Positions 46,560 through 57,599 of a stretch of DNA of 64,000 nt are shown one piece after another. How positions within the stretch are numbered: position 1 is the first letter of the stretch; each line of letters starts with the position of its first letter. Position numbers and translations under genes: made by a program. Source of the DNA: Geosiphon pyriformis (taxonomy: Eukaryota > Glomeromycota > Glomeromycetes > Archaeosporales > Geosiphonaceae); assembly GCA_016748015.1 (NCBI GenBank), contig JAAOMT010000741.1, positions 824,943 to 888,942 on the forward strand, given 5' to 3'. A model generated the notes under the pieces. The model worked only from the letters and a program-made list of their open reading frames with translations, made no database searches and was not told the DNA's origin.

Positions 46560-47120
46560 ATAAAAAAATAAAAAAATAATTTAACTTGTTTATATTTCTT
46601 TTGGGTATTTAAATAAATTTATACATCAAATCAATTCATTCAGATGCGGGGTTTTTTACATTTTAGAATATTTTCAAAGTTTTTTATTTCAATTTTGAAA
46701 ACAAGTTTTTTTACCATGCTCGTTTTATTCCAGATTAAAATAATTTACTAACAAAAAACAGAAAAAACAAAAAACGATATAAAACTATAAATAGCTTTAA
46801 ATTTACAGCTTTTAAAAAATTGAAAATAAAACTTTAATTTAGAATTGTTAAGAAGAATAATAAATCCGTTATAATTTTAAAGATTACTTGGCATTTTCAA
46901 AATATAATAACAAGTATTAATTATTTCAATATTTAAAGCAGGTCTGAAATTATAATGTCAACTTTCATGCCATTGATATTTTGTTTTTGGACGCCAGAAA
47001 AGCCAAAAATCTGATAGATTTAAAAGGCTTTTGAAATATTAAGTTTGCTCAAAAATTAGATACAAATTAAAATTTTTCAACTATGAATCTTAAAAAGTAT
47101 TTACTAAATAGAAATCAAGC
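46560..47120. other. AT-rich spacer, no gene seen
   Basis: Sequence after the LINE relic. No supported reading frame, RNA or repeat. Confidence 0.35.
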
Positions 47121-47149
47121 TTTCGCAATTACAAAAGACATTGAAACAA

Positions 47150-47250
47150 ATGATCCAGTCATTCTCAACGCTCCACGTTGGATGTCTGTGCAGGACTAAA
47201 TAACATTGGCTCAAAAGTGCCTGGTTTGCAAATAAGAGGGAAATAAAAAA
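47150..47250 (+). pseudogene. Class-3 lipase-like gene fragment (exon 1 end)
   Basis: The plus strand reads CAGLNNIGSKVPGLQIRG at about 47190-47243. This matches the end of exon 1 of the lipase-like gene at 60.5 kb (CSKLNNIALGVPGLQIKG) in protein and largely in DNA (cctggtttgcaaataa against cctggtttacaaataa). No start, catalytic region or splice donor can be joined to it. It is a third lipase-family remnant in the window. Confidence 0.45.
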
Positions 47251-48567
47251 GCAAAAAAAATCATTGGAAATTAACAATGATTTATCAATAGATCAATTAA
47301 ACCGTTTCAAAGCATTGCTGCTGATGCGGGAAATGTTCAACCGAATTTCTGGGACATTGCATTGAATTTCAATATAACCTTTTAAGCGACATCATTCACA
47401 ATTTATCTTCATGACCAAAATAATTCCTCTAATGCTTCTGAACTTTATTTTATTATATATGTTTTTACCAAATAGTCACTAAAGAAATTACAGTTTTTTT
47501 ATTTAGTTAGAGGGAAAAATATAATGTTATTATATTGCAAATTATGGACATCTATAAGTTTTTTTAGAGGTACCAATCATCAGGTTTAGAATTTCAACCT
47601 ATGATATTGACATGTACTGATAAGAAATTTAAGAAGTTTTTATATGAAAAACTTTATTCTTTTTCCCATTGTTTAATTCTGTAAACTTAACTTGTTTTGT
47701 GAACCATGAAAAACCGTAAAAATAAATAGGGTAACCAATAAAAAGGCCCTCACTCATGAGCAAAGATGTCCTACTAACTAGTATTTTTGATGATTAGTCC
47801 AGCTCTTTCTTGTTCTTAAAACTAATTCTTCAAAGTTATCTTTTCATTGTTTTTTTGTTTAGTAAATTTGTGTTTGATATTTGAGTTTCACCTGATCCCG
47901 ATCCTGCAAACAAGTTCTTTATGCATTATAATTTTATTTTAAAAATTTTAAAATTTGATCCTGGCAAAAAGCCATTTATAAACAACACCTTTTCGGAAGT
48001 CCTATGCATTATGTGTGGAGTTTAAATTGAGTCTTGAAAGATACTCAATGAAAATGGAAAACTTATTTTATTACTTGAAAAAAGTTTAAAGGCTGAGCAT
48101 TTCTAAAATATAATTGAACGAAAATAGAAATAAAAATTTGGTTAATATTATCTAATCTGAAAATCAAATCGAGCTTATATACAATCGTACAAAACCTTGA
48201 GTCGTCAAAAAATTATGTAAAACACATTAATAAAAAATAATAAAATTTCATTAAAAATTTTTCGGCAGAAATAATATAAAAGCCTAATTTATTCTAAGAA
48301 TAAATATATCACCCTTTTAGGTATAACATTGTTTTATAAGTAATTAAAAGATTTAAAAAAGTTTGATTTTTTAATGATAACTTTTTTCCTAATAAAATTT
48401 CATAGTTTCCATGTTTTCGATGTGAAAAATAGTGACAATAAACCTTCAAAATTACTAACTGCAGATTTGCATTTTAAAAATACATTCGATTTTCATCACA
48501 ACATTAAAATGAAATTATTTTAATTCAAATGATTTATCAATCTGGCACTCAAGGTCTGATATTTGAA
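47251..48567. other. Low-copy AT-rich region, no gene supported
   Basis: No convincing reading frame. A short stretch near 47320-47400 has a slightly coding-like texture but no recognisable motif. The region leads up to the inverted lipase duplication. Confidence 0.35.
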
Positions 48568-49093
48568 ATCCTCCCCATTCCAGTAAAACAATCCCCAAAA
48601 TTGATTTCAAAATACGGACCTCTATGTGCAATAAGGCTATAAGTAGATTTTTGGCCCAAATTCCAATACTAAATAATGAAAGAATATTACAATCAGCTGA
48701 GTTATTAAATCGGGAAATATATGAAATATTTTAAATATTCAAAATCATTATACCGGATTTTCCCCGGCTAACACTATCCCATCAAATTCATATCCTTCAC
48801 ATTTGTACATTAATTGATTGCCTGGGTCCCAGGCAGGTGAAGTATCATATTCTCTTTCGTGATGTTGAAAAATACGGCCCTCATTGTCAATAATTGGGTA
48901 ACGAGGGACAAAATCATTGGCATGTGTCACGCGATATATCTTATTACGAAATATCTGATTTACGAGCCCTGCGAATGCAATTTTAAAATTATTAACCATG
49001 CATATATTCCATATCTTTTTGAATTCTCTTATTAATCCTTCTAAGATCAACATTAAATAGTTAAAAGTTTTGTTTATCATCAAATTTTTAAAT
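48568..49093 (-). repeat. Recent inverted, rearranged copy of two lipase-locus segments
   Basis: Minus-strand 48975 to 48568 matches plus-strand 63553-64000 with only about four substitutions and one 42-bp deletion. Minus-strand 49093 to 48974 matches plus-strand 59141-59263 (downstream flank of the other lipase-like gene). The two source segments, 4.3 kb apart in the window, are fused here at a short overlap (gcatt/gccttcgcagg). The copy reaches the window end on the source side, so its true extent is unknown. Confidence 0.9.
48748..49083 (-). pseudogene. Chimeric lipase-like C-terminal fragment
   Basis: An open frame of 111 codons created by the rearranged copy. About the first 36 residues come from former flanking DNA. 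From FAGLVNQIF onwards it is the second exon of the lipase-like gene at 62.5-63.8 kb. It keeps the Asp (THANDFVPRYP) and His (QHHEREY) of a lipase active site but lacks the nucleophile elbow. A 14-codon in-frame deletion removes the Trp/Cys-rich segment after EREY. It is not expected to be an enzyme; expression is unknown. Confidence 0.8.
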
Positions 49094-50700
49094 TCAACGA
49101 CTAATACGAGGTAAATAAAAAAACAGACCTTATTTGTTTAAATATATATGGTGGAAAAATCATTCGATGATTTAAACATTAACTTATTATCTGGAAAAAA
49201 AGTATAGTTGATCCCTATTTATAGATCAAATTTCTATTTTTTTAATTAGTTTATTTGGTGAAAAGTTTTGAAAACATGAAAGTTTGAAAGAAAAAACAAT
49301 TTTCAGAATTGATTGACACAATCACTTGAAATAAAATCAATTACCCTTTATAATGTGAATTGCAAAGATAAAGTTCAAAAAGTTACCAATTTACATTGCA
49401 TTGGAAAAATAAAGCAAAGATTTTTACCCACATTTTCAAAAGTTTTTTGGTAGCCAATTTCACTTTGCCATTAATTCATGAAATTTCTACTAAATATATA
49501 CGTTCATATTTTGATTTAAAATATATGTAATATTTTTAATTAATATAGAAGTTTACCGTATTCTATGTAAGGAATAAAATAAAGAAGAATTTATTTCTCT
49601 AATAGGCATACAAAAATTAACATGACTAAATAGTAAGTACTGCTTTATTTGAAATTTTGAATTCCACTCATTAATATCCAATTCTTTATTAAAAACAAGA
49701 AAATAATTAGTTGTAGTAAACTATATGTATTTTTCAAAGTTTCATTATTTTAACAGAAAAAATAAAGCAAATTAAACTTGTGCTTTCAATCCTTTGTTAA
49801 ACTTTTCTAATTAAAATGATAAATTTAATTGTTCCTTTACTATGAAGTTAATATTCTTACTATTAATGCTACTTTCTAGATTGCTTTTAGAATTGAAATA
49901 TGAGCTAAAAACTGTTGTATCTTGAAAATTTTAAACATAGAAAATATAGAAAATAATTCATAGAAATTGTTTAAAATTTTCAAGATTTTGATAAAAAAAA
50001 CTTTACAGCTGGCAAAGAATTTTAATATGGATATATATATATATTAAATATTTCATGATTTTTATAATAATTTTACAAAACTTTGAAGTAAAAAATCATA
50101 TATATGTAACCTTTTTATAAATGGAAAATGTATTGAAGGTCGTAATTTTCAGCTATCAATTAAATTGAAGATTGTCTGATTTTCAGGTTTTTATAGAAAT
50201 GCTATATCTATTCAGGCCTATAAGTTTATTTACAAAAAGATGACCAAAAGATTCTGGAGCAATCTTCACGAGTAAAATTTCTCAAAGTACAGCAAGAAAT
50301 ATTTCCAAAAAATGTAATTAATAAATTCCATTGGAAGAACAAATTTATAAATTTGATTTGATAAGATTGTTATTTTCCGAGGGCTATTAGAGTTTTCATG
50401 CATAACATACTTTATAGACAATTCATTGGTCAAAAGATGTGGCTTTTTACCCCTTGGAATATTGAAGAAATCAAACCAAGATACCAAACTACCTCTTTTA
50501 ATAATATATGCTTTTCAATAAGTTTAACTTTTTGACATGAAAGCTCATTATTTTTTCATAAGATTTTAAATAAAAAAGCTAAAAATAGTTATAATCTTTA
50601 TGGCGTGTCAGATTAATTTATTATTGATACTTAATATAAGTCAATAAATAATTATTCTCCATTTTCTTGAAGATATTCTCAAGTCAAAATTCAAGAAAAG
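49094..50700. other. AT-rich region, no gene supported
   Basis: Contains only short chance frames (for example minus 50266-50487, 73 codons, without a recognisable motif). No RNA gene or repeat was identified. Confidence 0.35.
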
Positions 50701-50714
50701 AAAAATGGCCATAA

Positions 50715-51092
50715 TGAAGAATTGGAATTCATTATCGATTGGAAAAAGCAGCTTGCAAATAATTATTAGGCCTCTGCTGACGATATATAGGCAAACAATT
50801 ATGTACATGTATTTTTACAAGATTTGCTAAGCAAAGCATACTACTTTTGCAGAACTCGAGTTTTTTTACAAAAAATACGGTAAGTACTGAAACTCTTGAT
50901 CTTTGAATTTATAATTTTAATGCATAATTATCTTTAGCATTTGTAAACTCGGCTGATACCTTTGCAGATCATCGATCTTAGGAAGAAAATTCAGTATTAG
51001 AGTGGCATTCAAAAGAAAAGAAATTTGAACATAAAAATTCACAAGATTATTCCAAATTAGAAAAAAAAATTCTTCTTACGGATGAATTTTAA
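50715..51092 (+). pseudogene. Two exon-like pieces of an unknown gene, with stops
   Basis: Piece one (about 50715-50880) reads EELEFIIDWKKQLANNY, a stop, ASADDI, a stop, then YVHVFLQDLLSKAYYFCRTR and VFLQKI, ending at a good splice donor (gtaagt at 50880). Piece two (about 50938-51092) reads FVNSADTFADHRS, a stop, then EENSVLEWHSKEKKFEHKNS and so on to a TAA. Amino-acid composition is protein-like and the three internal stops look like CAG/TGG changes. The phases of the two pieces do not join simply. I do not recognise the protein. Confidence 0.3.
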
Positions 51093-51099
51093 TCATTAC

Positions 51100-51920
51100 T
51101 ATATATAGTTATAAGAAGCCTATTATTTCTTGCATGGTCAGTCTACACCCGAAGACTTCATCCAGAGGAAGATCCCCCAAAACTCATTTTCATCTATATC
51201 TATCAAAACTATACAATTCCAGCTTTGGATCCTCCGATTATTTGGATGTTAACACATTGACTATGTGCGAGCTTGGTTCTGTGTAATAAAACGCCCCTAA
51301 TTTGGTGATCAGATGTTATCGAAAGCGATAATGCATTCAAAAAAGCTTTTTCTAGAGAGTCTTTGTGTAATTTTCTTTTATTACAATTAATTTCTGGTGA
51401 ATTTCATTTTACAGATGTATAATTTTTCGCCGCATCCAAAAATTGTCTTAATAAGCCGTCAGGTCATTTTATTCTTGCATTTTGAGGAGGATATTACTAA
51501 TTTATCCTTTTGGGAGATGAGATTGTCCAATCTCGTCTACATCTTTCGTGGGAGAGTAGCATTTGAAAGGTGTACGGAAGCTGGAATCAATGAGACTGCC
51601 ACCCACTTGGTTTCGTGGAACTGTCTTTGCGTCTCGTATATCTAGGTAAACCTCCACTCATTAGTTTTGGAATAGTGGATGTGCCATCCGACATTATCTT
51701 GTGAAGAATGTGCGACCTATTATTATGTTTCTTTTTTCAAAATGACCTTATCCAAAATGGTGGTAGACTTATAAAGATGTGTATTATACATCGACAGATT
51801 GTGAGAAACGGTTCCATGTGGATTTTGAAGAGTTCAAATTCCTCTCGTCAATACAAGCAGCTTTAATTTCTTGTACGCGATAGATAACGACTGTTTTGAC
51901 GGCGAGAATTTATTGTGAGA
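51100..51920. other. Low-copy region with coding-like texture, no firm gene
   Basis: GC is higher than average. A plus-strand frame of 82 codons at 51397-51645 and a short phrase near 51130-51240 are open, but neither has a motif nor clear splice partners. It may be remains of one or more host genes. Confidence 0.3.
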
Positions 51921-51924
51921 GTTC

Positions 51925-52089
51925 ATGTTCGCTGAAGCTCGCATCGTCGAAGAGAACCGGCAGCTTTGCAAAACGGAGAAAAAAAATATATCGAAAGAAA
52001 TTGAAGACCAATCGGCAAAGCTTATCACCACAATTTCTGAGACCATTCGCGGCTTGTTACATGACCCGATATCGCTGGTAGAAATTTGA
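51925..52089 (+). CDS. Possible exon or small coiled-coil protein, unknown
   Basis: 54 codons from ATG 51925 (MFAEARIVEENRQLCKTEKK) through IEDQSAKLITTISETIRG to a TGA at 52087. Glu/Lys pattern and heptad-like spacing suggest a helical, possibly coiled-coil segment. The stretch has high GC and several CpG, unlike its surroundings, so it is probably or recently coding. A minus-strand frame covers the same DNA (51834-52133) but is Ser-rich without pattern. No function can be assigned. Confidence 0.35.
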   Translation: MFAEARIVEENRQLCKTEKKNISKEIEDQSAKLITTISETIRGLLHDPISLVEI

Positions 52090-54360
52090 GAAAGAATTGC
52101 TTTCTTCGTTCGAGGTCCTCTTTTGCTTTGCACTAGAAACAGAGGTGGTGGTAGTGGTATGAGTATTTTGAGAAGTTAGCTCTGGAAAGGATGGGGTATT
52201 TATTTTCGCTATTTTGAGCCTGATAAGTATTATTAAGCAACTGATTAGTATTTTTATTGATAGGCCATGTCACATCATACTTGAGATGATCCCACATAAG
52301 GGGGACAAAAAGTAACCTTACATTGAGTAAAAATTGACTAGTAAAACTCTCGTAAATTAAATGAGCATTTCAGTTTCAAAAAATGTAACTGGGCTTTAAC
52401 AGCTAAGTTTGAAGCAACAAATTACAAATTACAATTTGATTGTTTTTTAAAAAATAAAATTTTGGAAAATGATTTTTATCCTTATTTATTAGGTACAAGA
52501 TAATAATGGGCTCGTTTACACAACAAAGAAATAATATCTTGGCTTTCAAAAAACAAGATAAAAATGATTGATAATTGGCCATATCATCTACGAATCAAAA
52601 AAATTTATTGTTTGTTTATCGTGTTACTCACATTCTTAACATTGTGCTCAGAAGTCCAAAAAAGAATACTTTATAATTGGATAGAAGAATATGATTAAAG
52701 TGAGGTTTTACAACTGAAAATAAAAAATTATTTTGTCTCAAAGTTTTGTTTTTATTTATTTTTGTTTGTTCTTGAAACCGAATTATTATTATTCCTCCTT
52801 ATTTTTAATTTTAGTTTTACAATAATGACCTTTGGTCACTTTATGGATTAATGCCAAAAGATAAGTATTTTTATGATTGACAAACTTATGCTATGGTTGG
52901 GATCTGAATTATAGATAACTTTCAATAAAGTTGTGACACTAATAAAATGAGTTAAATTATAAAGTTTTAATTTTTAAAGCATTTAATTTATACAGGATTT
53001 GGATTTTATCTAGGCCGAAACTTTTGAACATTCACACAATAAATTTTTTTTTAAAACTTTTAAATATTTAATCAACTCTAAATAATCAAAGCAAATATAA
53101 AATAATGGTCACAAACATTTTTTGGATAATTTAGTTTAATCAGAGTATTTTTTTGGTTAAAAATCTAATAAATCATATAATTCTGCAGTATCATATTTGT
53201 TTGTGTACCCATGATCATTTATTTATTACTTTAATAATTTTCTATGCATAAAAATAATTTGTTCTATTATTAGAAAGCTTGCTCCAAACCTTAGTTTTTG
53301 TATGTGGCAAGGTTTATTAATTTCTATTACAAAGCAAGAAAATTGTCTTGGAACGTTCCAATTTTGCTCTTAAAAATGAGAACAAACGTAAAAAAAGAAG
53401 AGCTGCACCTAAGTTTACCATAATTAGGATATGATTAATGGAAAGTACAGATCTTCTTTAATTTTAATTTTTTTGCTCACCAGCGATATATTTAATAGGC
53501 ATTTGTTCTTCAGAAAACTTTCTCGGAGTTCAAAAAAAAAAATTATTTGGGAGTCTTTAGAAAGCTTTGAGGAATTGACCTTTCTTTTTATCAAGATTAG
53601 AAGATTGAGAAAATTTTTAAATTCAAAGAATTCCACGATTATATGATTGGAAAAACTTATGATCCGGAAACTTATTAGTTTGTGATTTTACGCCCTCCTT
53701 GAAACGCTTAAATATTTTCCAATTTGATGTATAAGAAATCTGTAAGGAAGAATGAAACGAATCATTGATAACTCATACAAGAAAAATAAAAACGGTTGCA
53801 TATAATAGACTTTTAAGCTTGTTAAATCGCCGGGGACAACAATGCGAGGTTATCGCTTATTGATGCGTGGCTATCTCTCTTTTTCTGGTGAGATATTTAT
53901 GACAACAGAAATGGGACAATTTATTATTATGGAAAAAGGTTCATAGAATTACAAATCGAGAAAAATCGAAAATCTTTTAATCGAGATTTAGCACATTACA
54001 TTGGCATTGTATATATTCGGTCCCACCCGATTTTGTGATTTATTTCATTTATCCAAAGATGATCAACATGAAAACTAACTATGGGGATTTTATTTTTAGC
54101 CAAGTTCTATAAAAGGTTAAATAATTGGGGGATGATCATTGTTAAAGTGAGACAACAATAGAGACTTATGAAACACAAATTAAAAATATCTTTGAACGCG
54201 ATTTGAAAATTAAAGGTTTCTGGAAGGAATTAATAAGTTTTCCATTTCTAAGGTGTCAATAATTTGGTTTTATGATACTTACTGAACACGTTTAAATTGT
54301 TGTATGATTATACATAATTGAAAATTTTTTACAGTTGACGAAAATATCTTTTTCGTCTGA
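52090..54360. other. AT-rich region, no gene supported
   Basis: Overlapping opposite frames at 53424-53646 cover the same DNA, and neither shows a motif. A 34-codon plus frame starts at 53842 (MRGYRLLMRGYLS). No tRNA or other structured RNA was recognised. Confidence 0.35.
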
Positions 54361-54384
54361 GTGACTTAAAAGTTTTGATTTTTA

Positions 54385-54386
<2 letters not shown>

Positions 54387-54414
<28 letters not shown>
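54387..54414. repeat. (GAT)n microsatellite, about nine units
   Basis: A pure gat run lies just past the stop codon (54422) of the minus-strand membrane-protein gene, so it would be in its 3' UTR. Confidence 0.95.
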
Positions 54415-54415
<1 letters not shown>

Positions 54416-54421
54416 AATATT

Positions 54422-55345
54422 TTATCTTCCAAAGTAACTTAATCTCTCTTGACCGGCAAAGCTCCATCGCCAAAATATTCCGACAAGAACAGTGTTGGCA
54501 GCGATGGTTGTCATAAGAAGGAATGTTGAAAAACTGAACAATTGTGATGAATAAAAAGTTGCAGTCGCATAAACGAGGAAACAATAATAACCACCAAAAA
54601 GCGCGTCGGATATTATAGTTAGAAACATATAAATGAAAACTGTGGAATCCCCTGATAGTATGAAAAGATTATAGTTGAAAAGTGTGTAATCTTGACGTCC
54701 TGATAAAATTTTCGGAGCGATTAGAGTTTTAAATCAAAGTTTTTTTCAAAAAATATAAAATCAATTTGTTCTCAAACACACTACAGTCTTACCTAGTATA
54801 ATTTCAAACGTTCGATATTTGGATATTACATGATTTGACCAAAGAGACACCTGCAGTACGAGATATGATCTAAATATCAATTCTGTCACAATAAATGTTA
54901 TAACAATTTTCAGCTCAAATTCGTATTTTAGTTGCTAATTTTTAAAAAATAAAAATTGGTAGATATTTAGAAAGTTTTAATTTTAACTTCAGGAAAAAAG
55001 AGAAAAAATGAAATTTATACATACATCCTTGAAATAATGAAAACAAAGTACAAAGCTCCCAAGTAAAACGAAACAATTTGCTATTAATAATATCATCCAT
55101 CGAACTTTTCCAAAATTAGTTCGTTTCAATATTGGGGGTGGTAATGGGTTGTAGTGTCTTGTACCCATTGATGGCTCAAATGAATTTTGTTTCAATAATT
55201 TTCTATAATTCTCTCGACTATCATTAGATTCTTGTTCCCATGTAGTAGACGTTGAGTTTGAGTCATTTTCATCATTAATAGACATTGTTGTAAACGGGAA
55301 AATTCGTTCCTCAGTTTCAGTAGAAGTTTTTGACAGTAAAGTCAT
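54422..55345 (-). CDS. Four-pass membrane protein, three exons, unknown family
   Basis: Gene model with exons 55345-55025, 54934-54793 and 54699-54422. The introns have donors gtatgt and gtaaga and AG acceptors, and the phases (0, then 1) agree, giving 246 residues. The N-terminus of about 80 residues is hydrophilic, Ser/Thr/Glu-rich and presumably cytosolic. Four hydrophobic segments follow: WMILLIANCFVLLGSFVL (about 84-105), LKIVITFIVTELIFRSYLVL, VFIYMFLTIISDALFGGYYC, and STFLLMTTIAANTVLVGIFW. The end is short and polar (AGQERLSYFGR). I do not recognise a family and infer only an integral membrane location. The start is the first Met of the open frame (MTLLSKTSTE); an internal Met lies at residue 21. 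Confidence 0.65.
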
Positions 55346-55460
55346 AGGTAACGACTCAATTAATAAAATATTCTTTAATTATTTGATTGTTGTTGGGAGT
55401 GGTTCAAAATTTTCTTATTAAATTTGATAAAGAAAAATACCATTATATTACGATAATTTA

Positions 55461-55506
55461 GTGGTTGGTTTGTTGGTTGGTTGGTTGGTTAGTTGGTTGG
55501 CTGGTT
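55461..55506. repeat. (TTGG)n microsatellite upstream of the membrane-protein gene
   Basis: About ten ttgg units with single-base variants (ttag, gctgg). It lies 115 bases upstream of the start at 55345, within the probable promoter or 5' UTR. Confidence 0.9.
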
Positions 55507-55674
55507 ACCGTTTTATTGACGCGTTGTGATGTAGTAGTTAATATAATCCAGTGATTGAGATTGTATATTGTTGAAATAATTTTGTTGGGTTAATGACAAG
55601 GTTTTATAAAAAGCCTTTTTACGATCCATTGAACAAAATTTTGAAACTTCATTTTCCGTTTCCAAGGTGTTCCC

Positions 55675-56170
55675 TCAAAAATGAAAGAAATTTAATGTAT
55701 CTTTTATATTAGAGATCCGATTATCTTTCATATATCCTACACGCTGATTAAATGAATTTGTCAATCCAAAGAGGCATCGGGAATGTAAATCGCCCGATTT
55801 CCATTTGTGCACAGATATAAAACAATATCCAAGTTTGACTGGTAAATGCCACTCATCCCTTGAGAATATGTTGTGACTTTTAAAGTGCATCTTGCAAATC
55901 CGGACACCAATCAAATGAAAAAACTGTTCAATCGATATTTTTATTGAGGATACAAAAATGAAAAATTTTTTCTTCGATCCTTTGAACTAGGCTCAACATG
56001 AAAATGGATTGTTAAACTTAAATCCCAATGTAGATCAATATCTTACCCCAATAATGGTTTTAAAAGAGTAAAATGGCTTTTGTGTGGTAATCCCAAATAA
56101 AATTGTCACAACGTTTGACCGGTTGAACATCGCTCAGAATCCGATTCGTTTTTTTTAATTTTTGCCATTA
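55675..56170 (-). pseudogene. Exon-like pieces of an unknown gene
   Basis: The larger piece (55675-55924) reads HLIGVRICKMHFKSHNIFSR, then DEWHLPVKLGYCFISVHKW and so on to NFFHF and a TGA. It is preceded by an AG acceptor (gaacag near 55926). An upstream piece around 56045-56165 reads NESDSERCSTGQTL, a TGA, then FYLGLPHKSHFTLLKPLLG, and ends at a gtaaga donor. Codon content is host-like. The TGA in the upstream piece suggests decay or an unseen intron. No domain recognised. Confidence 0.35.
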
Positions 56171-56629
56171 TTAAAATTATCTTTAATCAATGGGTGTCCA
56201 AGAATTTAATAATGCAAGAAATATGAACTCAAGAGAATGTTTATTTACTAGACACAAAGCGAAATGAACCTCCCCTGATATTTGCAAAACATATTCACTA
56301 TCTTGGACTATCACATTTTCAATCAAGCCTATGAAAAATCGTTAAAAGTCTTTTTTACTCAGAGAAAAGATTTTGATCTACAGAAAATCAAAAATGATAT
56401 GCCCAAAGTTTGATAAGGTTATTTTTTGCTAAAAGAACTTTTCCCAGTATTAACATGAAAACACTACTCTTTTGACACTAAATGAAACTTAGGTGAAAAT
56501 GAAAAAGAAATTCGTTCAATTTAAAAATGGAAACAATGAATTGAATCGTTGTACATTGTTGAAAATGAAATCTTTGACCAAACCTATGTACCAGCTCAAT
56601 TTAATTGGTTCATTTATTTATGAATCTTT

Positions 56630-56944
56630 TTATTTGAAAACTCTTTTAGTCATCAAAAAAAAAATGTTGTAAGCCATCGGGTGTCGATAATTTCTTTTTA
56701 CATCGCTTCCCATCATAAAGAACGCAAATAAATACTTTCTGAATTTAATCAGGTCACAAAAATTGGAAATTTGAGATCCTGATCTTATAATATTATAATT
56801 GAAGTTTTTCTCAAAGCCACTTTTGTTATATAATTTATGAGACTCTATAGTAAAATTCTTGAAATGATAAACTTTTAATCCAATTTCGATTAAAAACCTG
56901 ATTAGTGCTATTGGTCCATAGAACATAGAACCAGAAATTTTCAT
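56630..56944 (-). CDS. Possible exon, unknown protein
   Basis: 104 open codons starting MKISGSMFYGPIALIRFLIE and ending in KRVFK, with a balanced composition but no motif or clear splice partner. It is on the same strand as the exon-like pieces at 55.7-56.2 and 57.3-57.4 kb, so all could come from one disrupted gene. Low confidence. Confidence 0.22.
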   Translation of the reverse strand: MKISGSMFYGPIALIRFLIEIGLKVYHFKNFTIESHKLYNKSGFEKNFNYNIIRSGSQISNFCDLIKFRKYLFAFFMMGSDVKRNYRHPMAYNIFFLMTKRVFK

Positions 56945-57281
56945 TCATGCATTAAGTAATTATGATTTTAATTTAGACCTTAAATATCTTTCAAAACAAA
57001 AATATAGCCACAACTTCTTTGTTAATTCAGAGCAAATGAAAACCTCTTTCATGATATTTTTTCCTTTCACTAATCTCACAAAAGTTCAATTCCTACAATT
57101 GAATTTAAAGTACAGCATCATTTTACAAAGAAATGATTGCTTTACATGACTTACTCATGCAAAAATTAACAATTAAGAATTCTCCTTCCCTATGGTAGGA
57201 AAAATATTAGAGTTTTTTTTTAAAAGTTAAAATTACTGTCCTAAAATTCTAGGCCTAAAAAATTTAATTGCATTTCTGCGA

Positions 57282-57445
57282 TTAGCCATTCTCATTACGA
57301 TACATTTCTGGTATTGTTTTAATTTCATTCCCGCCAAATATATTAAACTTTTTAAAATTTGTGCCACCAGGATGATTCATATCAATCCGTAAGGTTGTGT
57401 TAAAAAGGTCGTTACCCGCTTGAGGCTTGTTTTCCAAACAATTTT
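57282..57445 (-). CDS. Probable terminal exon, unknown protein
   Basis: The minus strand reads ENKPQAGNDLFNTTLRIDMN, HPGGTNFKKFNIFGGNEIKT and IPEMYRNENG, then a TAA at 57282-57284. The stretch has several CpG and a protein-like Gly/Asn/Pro pattern. The upstream boundary is uncertain; another readable piece (HVNETKKFSFES) lies near 57545-57575. It could be the 3' end of a secreted hydrolase-type protein, but I do not recognise it. Confidence 0.35.
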
Positions 57446-57599
57446 TATTATTAAAACAAAATTAATTTTTAATTGCAACACAATCTAAATGGTTGAAAAT
57501 CTTTGTCAGACAAAACTAAAGTGTTTTAGGATTCAAATGAAAATTTTTTCGTTTCGTTCACGTGAATAAAGGTTTCATACAATAATTGCATTCCTATGT

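Noticed and set aside
53424-53646. Overlapping frames on both strands
   Set aside because: They cover the same DNA, neither has a motif, and composition is AT-driven.
54366-54584. Frame ending in a poly-Ile run
   Set aside because: It is an out-of-frame reading of the membrane-protein exon extended through the GAT microsatellite.
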